Shown: positions 15,345-24,160 of the stretch, piece after piece | Numbering within the stretch: position 1 is the stretch's first letter | How the letters are laid out: every line of letters starts with the position of its first letter | Assembly (NCBI GenBank): GCA_019752535.1 | Contig: JAIEMA010000005.1 | Coordinates: 62,001-126,000 of the forward strand | DNA length: 64,000 bases | Direction: 5' to 3' | Source of the DNA: Bacteriovoracaceae bacterium | GTDB lineage: Bacteria > Bdellovibrionota > Bacteriovoracia > Bacteriovoracales > Bacteriovoracaceae | The notes under the pieces: model-generated | The model's input: the letters and a program-made list of their open reading frames with translations, nothing else | What the model was told of the DNA's origin: nothing | The model's database searches: none | Made by a program: the position numbers and the translations under genes

Positions 15345-18122
15345 TTACCTCTTATCAAGCTCAAAGGCAACCGAGATGGCTTTAGAGACACTCTCTTTGG
15401 TAAAGGGCTTACTAATAATCCCCTGGCACTCTGAGATTAAATGATTCAACTCGCTCTCTTCCATATCTACTCCACCAGAAATAAAGACAAATTTAGGGGG
15501 CTTAGGTATCTTGCTTTTAACTTCACGAAGAAGCCCTATTCCATCGAGTACCGGCATTTTCATATCCGAGATAATAAGATCTACTGTTTGAGAATTGAGC
15601 TTCTCCAACGCTTTTTTGCCATTTTCAGCACTAATTGCTTTATGTCCAAGTGTCTCGACGATATAAGATAAAATTTCTCTAAGGCCCTCCTCATCATCAA
15701 CAACCAAAACATTATATTTTGAAGCTTCCTTGGTTTTAGTTTCCTGAGTTTGGCTAAGAACTTCCCTCACTTCTGCTTCATTCATGTTTTGTATTGGGAG
15801 TATAATTTTAAATTCACTGCCCACATTGATTTGACTCTTAATCTCAAGCTGACCATCATGCTCTTTAATAATTGAATTCACGAGAGCAAGACCAATACCC
15901 GTTCCTTTATTCACTTCTTTTGTTGTGAAGAATGGTTCAAGAATCTTGTTAAGATTTTCCTCTGCGATTCCACATCCATTATCTTTTACTGTAAATAAGC
16001 ATTGCCCATCGACTGAGTCCAAAATGATTTCAATTTGCGAATTGACTCTTCCTTCAAGGGCATCTTTGGCATTGGCGATAAGATTGATGATTGCTTGCTG
16101 GAGGCGACCTCTGTTGCCATAAATGATTATTTTATTTTTAATCCTAAAATTGAGCTGGATTCTAACGCCACTTTTTTCATAAATTTCAAACAAAAGATCA
16201 TAGGTCTCTTTCACAAGATCAGAAAAACTAAAGCTTGAAAGTTGTTCTGAATCAAGGCGAGAAAAAACTCTCAAGCCTTTGACAATGTTTTCAATACGAG
16301 TGATGGCTTTATTGATATTATCAAAATAATTTACATTATCTTTCTTGAAGTTAGAGGCTTTAATTTCCCCTTCAAGCATACTGAGATACCCCTTAACTAA
16401 CGCCAGGGGATTATTAATTTCATGCCCTACACCTGCGGCCATCTGACCAATCGAAGCAAGTTTTGCAGAATGAAGTGAAATTCTTTTTTGCTCTTCAAGC
16501 TTCTCTTCCAAATTAAACGAATTAATCATTTCGCCAACAACTTCAAGGAGAGGCTTCATATACTCAATCATCTCTTGGTGATAGCCCGCTCTGGTGTTGG
16601 CAACACCAATCATGGCAATAAATTGGCCAGAGTTGTAGCAAGGAAGCCCCAAAAAATTATGAAGCAGTGGATGCCCTGCAGGTAAGCCACCTGATTTAGG
16701 ATGATTGTCTGGATGATTAACTAATAGTGGATTGCCCGTTTTGATGACTTCACCAAAGAGAGTATTGAGATTTCTAAATTCAAGCCCTTTATCCGTATTT
16801 TCTAAAAAGAATTTTTTAACTTCCTCATTCCATGAAATATCAGTGATTGCAAACGAGCGAAGGAAGGGTTTACCTTCAGGATCAAGGTAAATCCCTCCAA
16901 TAAATCCATAACCACTCTCTGTAATGGAGAGAACTGAACTGAGCACCAATTCAAAGAATTTTTTTCTATTCCCATGAGATTCGATGTAATGCTTACGAAT
17001 CTCAGAGATTGTATGCTTCATAATCTCTTGCTTTTTTTCTTGAGTGACAACAAACCTAAATGCCACATACTCCGTTATTTTGCCCTCTAAGAAAACTGGG
17101 GCGATGGTCGTATCAACCCAATATGTGGATCCATCTTTAGCCCGATTACAAATCTCACCTCTCCATGATTTGCCAGATTTAATCGCCCCCCATAATTCAG
17201 TGAAAAATTCTTTTGGATGTGAGCCCGAATTTAAAATCCTATGATCTTTTCCTAGAAGTTCTTCTTTTGAATACTGAGAAATTCTACAGAAGTTTTCATT
17301 CACATAAGTAATTTTCCCTTGAGGGTCCGTTTTTACGACAATCGCAAATTGATTCAAGCCTTGATGAAAGCTGATAAGTTCTGCATTTTGTCTGTACGTC
17401 GCAATTTGTAAATTTTTTTTCTCACTTATGTCTTGAAAAATTCCAAATATCCCGACAATTGTATTATTTTCAAATCGAGGTTGCCCCATTGATCGAACCC
17501 AAAGATGCTTTCCTTGGGCATTAACGAACTCAAATTCTTCATCAAATGAAATTCCATGCTCTATGCAATCAGAAACACATTTTGAAATTCTCGCTTTTTC
17601 ATGATCTGGATAATAATTAATAGCCTCATCCACTCTGATGGGAATATCTCTAGGTATGGCATGCAGATCATAAACCCCTTCACTCCATCGTAATTCATTT
17701 CTTACGACATTAAATTCCCAACTTCCTATGGTAGCAATCCTTTGCAGCTCTTTGAGAAGACTATCTTTGATTAATAGATCAGTGATCTCTCTTCCCACGG
17801 CGAACATTAGACATAGATCAGCATCATAGTGAGCAGTCCAGCTAATGGAGCTCCATTCATTTTGCTTATTAAGATAACGATTCACAAAATTGACGGTATC
17901 TTCTCCCGATTGAAGTTTCTGAATAATATCGATGGAGGCATTTATATCCTCAGGGTGAATGTAGTCGAGAATCTTTTTTGCCAAAGCGTCAGACTCATTA
18001 AGACCAACGAGATTACAGAAAGCTTGATTCACTTGTTTAAAATAGCCGTCAATTCCGGCCATAACGAAAATATCCAAAGATTCTTTAAAGAATCTTTCCA
18101 TGTCCATTTGATCTAGTTTCAT
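15345..18122 (-). CDS. Hybrid histidine kinase (PAS x3, GAF, HisKA, HATPase, receiver)
   Basis: A 925-residue soluble sensor kinase without membrane segments. In order: three PAS domains (about 8-115, 125-240, 245-365), a GAF domain (about 395-545), HisKA with phospho-acceptor His near 567 (VGHEINNPLALVKGYL), HATPase with N box (NLIANAKDAL), DNGCGI and GTGIGLAL, and a C-terminal receiver with Asp near 852 (LIISDMKMP). It senses a cytoplasmic signal, possibly redox or a ligand, and may pass phosphate to an unlinked partner. The ATG at 18122 is chosen because AGGATAGGG lies just before it; two in-frame ATGs upstream (18140, 18155) lack one. No response regulator is adjacent. Confidence 0.92.
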   Translation of the reverse strand: MKLDQMDMERFFKESLDIFVMAGIDGYFKQVNQAFCNLVGLNESDALAKKILDYIHPEDINASIDIIQKLQSGEDTVNFVNRYLNKQNEWSSISWTAHYDADLCLMFAVGREITDLLIKDSLLKELQRIATIGSWEFNVVRNELRWSEGVYDLHAIPRDIPIRVDEAINYYPDHEKARISKCVSDCIEHGISFDEEFEFVNAQGKHLWVRSMGQPRFENNTIVGIFGIFQDISEKKNLQIATYRQNAELISFHQGLNQFAIVVKTDPQGKITYVNENFCRISQYSKEELLGKDHRILNSGSHPKEFFTELWGAIKSGKSWRGEICNRAKDGSTYWVDTTIAPVFLEGKITEYVAFRFVVTQEKKQEIMKHTISEIRKHYIESHGNRKKFFELVLSSVLSITESGYGFIGGIYLDPEGKPFLRSFAITDISWNEEVKKFFLENTDKGLEFRNLNTLFGEVIKTGNPLLVNHPDNHPKSGGLPAGHPLLHNFLGLPCYNSGQFIAMIGVANTRAGYHQEMIEYMKPLLEVVGEMINSFNLEEKLEEQKRISLHSAKLASIGQMAAGVGHEINNPLALVKGYLSMLEGEIKASNFKKDNVNYFDNINKAITRIENIVKGLRVFSRLDSEQLSSFSFSDLVKETYDLLFEIYEKSGVRIQLNFRIKNKIIIYGNRGRLQQAIINLIANAKDALEGRVNSQIEIILDSVDGQCLFTVKDNGCGIAEENLNKILEPFFTTKEVNKGTGIGLALVNSIIKEHDGQLEIKSQINVGSEFKIILPIQNMNEAEVREVLSQTQETKTKEASKYNVLVVDDEEGLREILSYIVETLGHKAISAENGKKALEKLNSQTVDLIISDMKMPVLDGIGLLREVKSKIPKPPKFVFISGGVDMEESELNHLISECQGIISKPFTKESVSKAISVAFELDKR

Positions 18123-18168
18123 TACCCTATCCTTGCTCATACAAAATTGTATCATTGAGGGATTTTTG

Positions 18169-18190
18169 AAGATTGATAGATATCAATCTT
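18169..18190. promoter_or_regulatory. 22-bp perfect palindrome, probable operator
   Basis: Arms AAGATTGATA and TATCAATCTT are exact inverted repeats separated by GA, between the divergent histidine kinase and outer-membrane protein genes and 47 bp upstream of the kinase ATG. It is AT-rich and has no T tail, so it is more likely a protein-binding site than a terminator. Its core half-site TTGATA also occurs in the palindrome before feoA. Confidence 0.5.
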
Positions 18191-18271
18191 GCTGGAAAAC
18201 TTAGCCCACCAAAAACAGTCAAGTATTCACCCATTTCTTAGGAATTGAACGAAAATGACCGAATAGCTCTT

Positions 18272-19360
18272 ATGGTTTATTTACTCTTCTTTTTTCTCAT
18301 CATTAACGCCTCAGCCGAGGCCAATGTTCTTGATATCGACTTACTCAGTTTTTGTGAAGAAGAGGGACTCAAATCTTATACTCCCCCACCATGTCAGGTT
18401 CCTTTAAAAAGTGAGGGCCCCTTAGAGGGCTTAGCTTTCTCGATGAATCAATTGGGCCTTAGTCCCCATTCGACACTTGATAAAGCGGCCACCTGTAAAA
18501 TGATTCAAGAAATTTCAGCTCAAGATGTTTCTCCTGTTGAAATCCTAAAAAAAACAGAGTCTGGAGAAGAATGGAAATTTCGCTTTCACTTTGGCTATAA
18601 CCGTACAATTTATGCGCCTACGAATATGAAACTTTCAAGTTCAAGACTCAATGTGGTTATTAAAGATTTTGAATTCCAAGAAAGAACATCTGCCGATTTC
18701 TATAATCCCAAGAACTGGGAATCCGCTCAAGACGCTTTCCGCTGGATTGATGAGCCAACAAATATGTTTTCTCTCTCAGCAGAAAAGAAAAATAATGTTT
18801 TTTATATCAATGCCTTTCATCCTAAATTTCTTAAAGAGCGCTACCAAGACAAACTTGTTACAGGCACGGTTGATGGAGTGGCCGTCAATCAAGTGATGCC
18901 CATCAATGAAGAGTTTGATGGCTATAATGCAAAGCCAGGCGAGATGAATCTTGTTCGCTTCGAGAACACTCATAAGCAGATGGACTGGCAAATCGGTTAC
19001 GGAAGAAAGTTTGTGATATTTGATAATAAAAAAGCAGGCCAGCTCTCTTATACGCCGCAAGCCTTTGTGGGTCTGACCACTGGAAAACATCTGACGGTTT
19101 ACACCAAAGAAGGCGAATACTGGGAGTTTGATGACTTTGAAGATAAGAGCAGAATTCAAGGCGTGAATGCGGCTTTAGGCCATGAGCTGGAATACAAAAG
19201 AGGAAAATTTGGAGTCTTTGCGGCCCAAAAAGTGACCGTCTCTCATCTTAAGCAGGGCTTTATGGATGGCACTGCCGAATTTAATATGATGTATGTAAAT
19301 CCCATCACAGTCGGCATTACGATAGATCTCTACAAGACTAAAAAGAAAACAAATCCCTAG
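18272..19360 (+). CDS. Outer-membrane beta-barrel-like protein
   Basis: About 362 residues: a signal peptide (MVYLLFFFLIINASAEA), an N-terminal stretch with three cysteines, then alternating amphipathic strands rich in aromatic residues (FRFHFGYNRTIYAP, DWQIGYGRKFVIF, GKHLTVYTKEGEYWEF, TVGITIDLY), as in outer-membrane barrels and the DUF3187-like group. The function is unknown. The start is uncertain: the ATG at 18272 begins the signal peptide but lacks a Shine-Dalgarno, while a TTG at 18245 would add nine residues. It is a single gene, divergent from the histidine kinase. Confidence 0.6.
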   Translation: MVYLLFFFLIINASAEANVLDIDLLSFCEEEGLKSYTPPPCQVPLKSEGPLEGLAFSMNQLGLSPHSTLDKAATCKMIQEISAQDVSPVEILKKTESGEEWKFRFHFGYNRTIYAPTNMKLSSSRLNVVIKDFEFQERTSADFYNPKNWESAQDAFRWIDEPTNMFSLSAEKKNNVFYINAFHPKFLKERYQDKLVTGTVDGVAVNQVMPINEEFDGYNAKPGEMNLVRFENTHKQMDWQIGYGRKFVIFDNKKAGQLSYTPQAFVGLTTGKHLTVYTKEGEYWEFDDFEDKSRIQGVNAALGHELEYKRGKFGVFAAQKVTVSHLKQGFMDGTAEFNMMYVNPITVGITIDLYKTKKKTNP

Positions 19361-19370
19361 ATTTAAGTCA

Positions 19371-19398
19371 AAAAAAAAGCCCCTGGTGAAGGGGCTTT
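19371..19398 (-). terminator. Intrinsic terminator of the tRNA-Leu gene
   Basis: Read on the minus strand: a 9-bp stem AAAGCCCCT/AGGGGCTTT with a 5-nt loop runs into eight T. On the plus strand the stem is not followed by T, so it serves the tRNA and not the barrel gene. A second short hairpin (19409-19425, arms AATCGCC/GGCGATT) lies between the tRNA and this terminator and may mark the processing site. Confidence 0.85.
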
Positions 19399-19436
19399 AA
19401 ACTCTAACAATCGCCAGAGGCGATTAAGTTAAAAAG

Positions 19437-19519
19437 TGGTGCCCGGTGAGGGACTCGAACCCCCACGATCACTCACCAGATCCTAAGTCTGGCGTGTCTA
19501 CCAATTCCACCAACCGGGC
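19437..19519 (-). tRNA. tRNA-Leu (anticodon TAG)
   Basis: 83 nt including an encoded CCA. Acceptor arms GCCCGGT/ACCGGGC pair perfectly. The D arm contains GGTGGAATTGGTAGACAC, the anticodon arm CCAGA-CTTAGGA-TCTGG carries TAG (reads CUA), the long variable arm TGAGTGATCG is typical of leucine tRNA, and the T arm has GGTTCGAGTCC. It lies between the small coiled-coil gene and its own terminator. Confidence 0.97.
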
Positions 19520-19563
19520 AAATAGGAGATGAGAATAATCGCTGAATTTGATTCCGGCAAGCC

Positions 19564-19785
19564 CTAGGAAGCTTTTTTACCCGCTGCACCAGGCTTTGGT
19601 TTGGCTTTTTCGAGGTCTTTTTTGAGTTTATCGAGCTGATTTTTAAGCGCCGTGTTCTCGGCACGCATTTTATTGATATCTTTCTTCGATTCACCGAGCA
19701 GATTCGTGGCCGCAGAATAGTCCGAAGAAAGCTTTTTAACGGCCGCTTCCATTTGAGACATTTTACTTTTTGTCGCCTGATCCAT
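19564..19785 (-). CDS. Small coiled-coil protein
   Basis: A 73-residue, Lys/Glu-rich protein with heptad spacing over nearly its whole length (ATNLLGESKKDINKMRAEN, ALKNQLDKLKKDLEKA) and a Pro/Gly/Ala tail. The ATG directly follows the stop codon of the large coiled-coil gene, so it is translated from the same mRNA. It resembles the C-terminal coil of that protein and could cap or pair with it. No named family. Confidence 0.6.
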   Translation of the reverse strand: MDQATKSKMSQMEAAVKKLSSDYSAATNLLGESKKDINKMRAENTALKNQLDKLKKDLEKAKPKPGAAGKKAS

Positions 19786-22700
19786 TTACGGATTAGAGCC
19801 CGCCTTCGCCAAGGCCCCAGTAAGCTCCGCCACTTTAGCTTCAAGCTCTTTAATACTTATCTCATATTTCCCCGCACGCTGAGACTCCATGGCCAAATCA
19901 AGTTCAAGCTTTTTAAGCTTACCACTTTGATCCTCAGTTTTAGCACTCGCTTGCGCGCCAATCGGTCCAGATGTAGAGATGGCCGATTTGAGAGCTTCTT
20001 CTAAGCGAGACTTTTCAGCGCGCAAACGTTGAGTTTCTGCTTGATCAAGCTCCATGCGTGATTTGAGTTTTGTAAGGTCTTTTTGAGCGGCTTGAAGAGC
20101 CACTTCTGCCCGCTGCTTATCCATTGTAATTTTTCGAACTTCTTCATCTTTTTTAGGACTGCTGCTACTTCCCTGCTTCTCCATGTTTGAAGCCATAGAG
20201 GTCAGCTTGTTTTTATAAACTTCCACCAAACGAGACATGGATTGTTTTTCTTGCTCTAAGGCGCGCAGTTTCTGAGCGTTGTTGGCTTGAGGAGAATTAT
20301 TCATCGCTCCAACCATTGTGCTTACTTTTATATTGAGATCACTTATCTCTTTATCTTTCTTGGCCATCATAAGGGCCAGACCATCTTTCGCTTTTTGAAC
20401 AACAATATCTCTCGATTTAAGCGCACGATTGGCCTTCTCGATTTCTTGTGCAAAGAAAGATTCCTTTTGCTGCATTTCTAATTTTGCTTTTTTGATGTCT
20501 AACTCAGCTTGCTTAGCCGCTTGAAGGATTTGCTGTTCACGCTCGAGAGCTTCTTTTAAACGTTGAGCATCTTCTGGATTGATCTCTTTCCCACTCGCCA
20601 AATCTTGAATCATCTGCATTTTTTGATTCATAGGAAGAAGAGCTGCGTCCGCTTCACTTTCTTGGGCCATCATGGCATTGACTGCATCTTTAGATTTCAC
20701 ATCGATCTTATGCATCTGATTGCGTGCATCTTTTAAAACTTTAAGCTCTGTATTGGCCGCTTCAAGTTGTCCCTTCGCTGTATTAAATTCTGATTCTAGC
20801 TGTCTTAATCTTTGAATCAATATTCCATTGGCCGCATCACCGGAATTTCCACCCTCATTTCCTGACTGTGTAGGAGGGGAAAAGAGCTTCTCAATAACTT
20901 GAGCACTCTCTATCTTTTTTACTTCCTCTCTTGAACCAGAAATTATTGTTTTAATGTCTGCTTCAGAGCCTTTTAAATAATGAGAGAGTGTTTTAATCAG
21001 AGCCGCTTCATCTGTTCCTGGGTTGCTGGCCACAATTTTCTTAACTGAAGTCTTTAAGACTTCACGCAAGAGTTTTTCTTGCTCCTCTGGTGTAATAAGT
21101 CCCGAAGCCTCATCTGCGCTCTTACCTGGGTAGAGTTGCTGCATTTTAGCTTGCAGCTCATTTTTAAATATCGATTGAAATTTATAATCTGGAAGTTCCG
21201 GAAGAACCGTTTCTGGGATAACAAATGATTCATCCACAGTCACAAATTCATCCATTATTTTTGGAAGTTCAGACTGAGCAAAAAGTTGTAAGTCACTTGA
21301 GGTCAATTTATCTAAAGTTTGACCCATTTTAGTTGCAAAACGAGTGAGATGATCTTGGACTTTCTTAGGGGCCAGAGTGTCTACGAGATTGCTCTTATAT
21401 TTCCAGTCACCCTTAACTTGATCTCCAATTCCTTGGCTGATTCTCATTACAAAATCGTCAGTCTTAATCTTTGATCCCTTGATCATCTGACTTTCTATTT
21501 CAGAATCTATACTTCCTGAAATTTTTTGAATCATGTCATCTTTGGCTTTCTTGCCTTTGACCATGATGGCCGCGTCACCTTCACCAGCTCCACCACTGAC
21601 GACAACAGGAACATCTAACTCAGCTTGCGTTCCCTTAATAAGCTCGGCCATATTAGCTTCATCAAAATCTCCAGAAATCTTTTCAGCAACCTTATCCGCA
21701 AATGTATCTTTCAAGCTTTGCTGAAATTTTTCATCATCTTTCAAACTACCACGAACTCTATCAATCTCTTGCTCATAAGCTTGGGAGACATTGTTTTTTC
21801 TTACTCGATCCATGACATGCTGAACATCAACTTCTTGCAGATTGGCAATCTCTCCCGCATCGAAGTAATCCGTTAACATATCCATCATTTGTGTCTCAGT
21901 CACTTGAGCGATGTCTTGGTCGGGATTGGTCTCTTTCCATTTATCAATCGCAAAAGCGACGAGATTTTTAGCCAAATCAGGATGATCTTTCAAATATCCA
22001 TCGTGCCCGGTCTCAGGCATAACCATTTCCAACAAGTGACCTGGAAGAGACTTATTATTGAGCTCCTCTAATTCTTCAGCCGTTTTTGTTTTGGCCAACA
22101 TCAACTGCTGCTCAATGTTTCTTTCAATTTGAGCTGTTGTGAAAACTTGATTTATAAGTAGAGAGCCAAAGCGTAAAGTACGCACACCTTTTTTATTTTG
22201 CCACAATCCCGTCAAAACCAATTTTGAAGCCGACTGTATGTACTGAACTTCCATATAATCTGTACTTTGTGCACAGATCGCTAGCAAATATCTCAGAGGA
22301 TCCTGTCCATTAGGCTCACCAAAACTGTCTAAGAGATATTCTGCGACATAGTTTTTAACAGGTAAATGAATCTGAACAATAGTCTCATGTCCTGTGTGCC
22401 CATAATCCACTTCAAAAGGAGCACCACCAATACCGGCCTGCTTTAAATAGAATAAGTAATAAAGAGCATGATCGACATAAGTTCTCACATTCACCACTGA
22501 GCCATCGTGAGAGTGAACAAAAGCACTCAAGCGATCCATGTCATTACCAATGCGTAAATGATTGGTCACCTTGAAGCTTGAACCTTCTTTCATTGAAGGG
22601 AAGTTTTCATCTAAGTGAACGCTCGCCTGTCCCTTAAAGAATTTATCAAGGGCCACCTTACCCATTTGATCAGAGAACCATTTTTGATCCACGATAAATC

Positions 22701-22962
22701 GACCATTATTAGCAATGAAAGAGGGATAATCTTTAACTACTCCTAAGGCCACGATCTTGATGTCATCTTCTACCGTATTAAACATACGACCAAGTGAATT
22801 GTAATCTTGTTCACCCGTCGTAATGATATGAGTTAATTCCATCCCTGATTCATAACCATCAAGCTCAACAACTTTCGCTTGAAGAGAATCGAGATACTCT
22901 TGAAGCTCATCTTGAATGTCTCCTGCATGATGCAAGATAAGGTATGGGCGATTTGTACTCAT
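19786..22962 (-). CDS. Large (1058-residue) protein with globular head and long coiled coil
   Basis: Residues 1 to about 290 are globular and unrecognised (begins MSTNRPYLILHHAGDIQDEL; several Gly/His segments such as DYGHTGHETIVQIHLPV). Residues 290-690 are largely helical. Residues 700-1050 are near-continuous coiled coil rich in Lys, Glu, Gln and Ala with two short breaks (QSGNEGGNSGDAANG, EKQGSSSSPKKDEE). There is no signal peptide or membrane helix, so it is cytoplasmic. It starts at the ATG overlapping the stop of the upstream HD-GYP-like gene (ATGA), not at the longer in-frame start. The layout suggests a scaffold or filament, such as a polarity or motility factor, but that is inference. 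Confidence 0.65.
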   Translation of the reverse strand: MSTNRPYLILHHAGDIQDELQEYLDSLQAKVVELDGYESGMELTHIITTGEQDYNSLGRMFNTVEDDIKIVALGVVKDYPSFIANNGRFIVDQKWFSDQMGKVALDKFFKGQASVHLDENFPSMKEGSSFKVTNHLRIGNDMDRLSAFVHSHDGSVVNVRTYVDHALYYLFYLKQAGIGGAPFEVDYGHTGHETIVQIHLPVKNYVAEYLLDSFGEPNGQDPLRYLLAICAQSTDYMEVQYIQSASKLVLTGLWQNKKGVRTLRFGSLLINQVFTTAQIERNIEQQLMLAKTKTAEELEELNNKSLPGHLLEMVMPETGHDGYLKDHPDLAKNLVAFAIDKWKETNPDQDIAQVTETQMMDMLTDYFDAGEIANLQEVDVQHVMDRVRKNNVSQAYEQEIDRVRGSLKDDEKFQQSLKDTFADKVAEKISGDFDEANMAELIKGTQAELDVPVVVSGGAGEGDAAIMVKGKKAKDDMIQKISGSIDSEIESQMIKGSKIKTDDFVMRISQGIGDQVKGDWKYKSNLVDTLAPKKVQDHLTRFATKMGQTLDKLTSSDLQLFAQSELPKIMDEFVTVDESFVIPETVLPELPDYKFQSIFKNELQAKMQQLYPGKSADEASGLITPEEQEKLLREVLKTSVKKIVASNPGTDEAALIKTLSHYLKGSEADIKTIISGSREEVKKIESAQVIEKLFSPPTQSGNEGGNSGDAANGILIQRLRQLESEFNTAKGQLEAANTELKVLKDARNQMHKIDVKSKDAVNAMMAQESEADAALLPMNQKMQMIQDLASGKEINPEDAQRLKEALEREQQILQAAKQAELDIKKAKLEMQQKESFFAQEIEKANRALKSRDIVVQKAKDGLALMMAKKDKEISDLNIKVSTMVGAMNNSPQANNAQKLRALEQEKQSMSRLVEVYKNKLTSMASNMEKQGSSSSPKKDEEVRKITMDKQRAEVALQAAQKDLTKLKSRMELDQAETQRLRAEKSRLEEALKSAISTSGPIGAQASAKTEDQSGKLKKLELDLAMESQRAGKYEISIKELEAKVAELTGALAKAGSNP

Positions 22963-23999
22963 GCGCTCAACACCTCCACATGGGGGTGTCGTAGCCAAAA
23001 TCTAAATTTTTCAACAATCCGATGTACCGGGAGACCTTCGATCGGTCGGGCCTGAAATGCCTTCCACAATGTGAGGATTCCATTATGTAAATGGTCCTCT
23101 AAGACCTCTTCACGATAATCAACCATATTGTCGGCCATCATCATGAGAGTTTCCCAATCTGACATCACAGAAAGTGACATTCCTTCAGGGAACCCAGTGC
23201 CATCACTCTTCTCATGGTGACGAAGAATACTCATTAAAAGTTCAGGATACTCTAGCTTTTTCCCCAAACTCTCAATCGCCTTCTCATAACCAAAGCGAGG
23301 ATGTTCTAAGAAGAGATTGACCTCTTTTTCACTTGCACCATTCTCTTTAAGAAGTGCATCTCCACCACCTGGGCGCCATCGCTCTTCTTGGCAAGCCAGA
23401 GAAACCCAATAACTAAAATCATCGTGAATCAGTCCAGCGTCTAGCCACCAGCTCACGTGATAAATCTCTTTGAGAAATCGAGGGTCATGATAGCCACTGG
23501 CCAATGACAAGAGAACGGCAAGGGATGAAACGAGCAATCCCCTTCTGTAAAGGACGACGTGCTTGTTTTGAAACTCTTCAACAAGTTGTGAGTCCGATTT
23601 AAACAATTCTCTACAAGCGAAAGACCAATCAATCATCTTCAATCCACCATCAGGCCTTAGACCCAATCGAAGATTTTCCATAAATTGATTTTTAGCTAAT
23701 TCATAATCAACAGGATCTTGAGCTTGCTGCCAATGCTGAAATGATTTTACTAAGTCAGAAACTTTATCAGTCTGAACAAAGGGTTTCCAAAGAAGATTTT
23801 TACTCGCCTTAAATTTTTCACGCCAAGGAAGTTCTAAAAAATCACCTGCGCGCTTTAGGCGAAGAATTTTTCCTGAATTTGTTTTTAAATACAAATCACC
23901 AGGCGCGAGTTCCCACTGAACAAGTTGTTCGCCTTCTAAATTTTGTAACTCACCTAGTGTAGGTGGGCTCCAAATAGGATTTGTTATAGAGTTCGACAC
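22959..23999 (-). CDS. Degenerate HD-GYP-domain protein
   Basis: A 346-residue protein with GTG start and AAGGAGG upstream. The C-terminal ~170 residues keep the second half of HD-GYP (EHPRFGYEKAIESL, then HHEKSDGTGFPEG and ADNMVDY), but the HD pair that should read HDxGK is LIHDDFSYW, lacking the GK. The catalytic metal site of the c-di-GMP phosphodiesterase family is therefore probably incomplete, and the protein may instead bind c-di-GMP or signal. The N-terminal half has a small all-beta start (about 20-60) reminiscent of PilZ-like folds, but I cannot confirm that. It leads the operon with the two coiled-coil proteins. Confidence 0.65.
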   Translation of the reverse strand: MSNSITNPIWSPPTLGELQNLEGEQLVQWELAPGDLYLKTNSGKILRLKRAGDFLELPWREKFKASKNLLWKPFVQTDKVSDLVKSFQHWQQAQDPVDYELAKNQFMENLRLGLRPDGGLKMIDWSFACRELFKSDSQLVEEFQNKHVVLYRRGLLVSSLAVLLSLASGYHDPRFLKEIYHVSWWLDAGLIHDDFSYWVSLACQEERWRPGGGDALLKENGASEKEVNLFLEHPRFGYEKAIESLGKKLEYPELLMSILRHHEKSDGTGFPEGMSLSVMSDWETLMMMADNMVDYREEVLEDHLHNGILTLWKAFQARPIEGLPVHRIVEKFRFWLRHPHVEVLSA

Positions 24000-24160
24000 A
24001 ATGTCTCACCCTCCTTGACCTTCTACTGATCGGGAAAATCCTTGAAAATTCGAGGAAAACTTAATTATTTGAGTAACATTCGTCATAGTTTTCACAGATG
24101 GTGGACGGTTTCACTCAGAGTCACTATGATGCAATCTTTTACTTAAAAGGTCGGTTACTC

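Noticed and set aside
19473-19844. 123-codon Arg/Lys-rich ORF on the minus strand
   Set aside because: It runs through the tRNA-Leu gene and is a shifted frame of the two coiled-coil genes.
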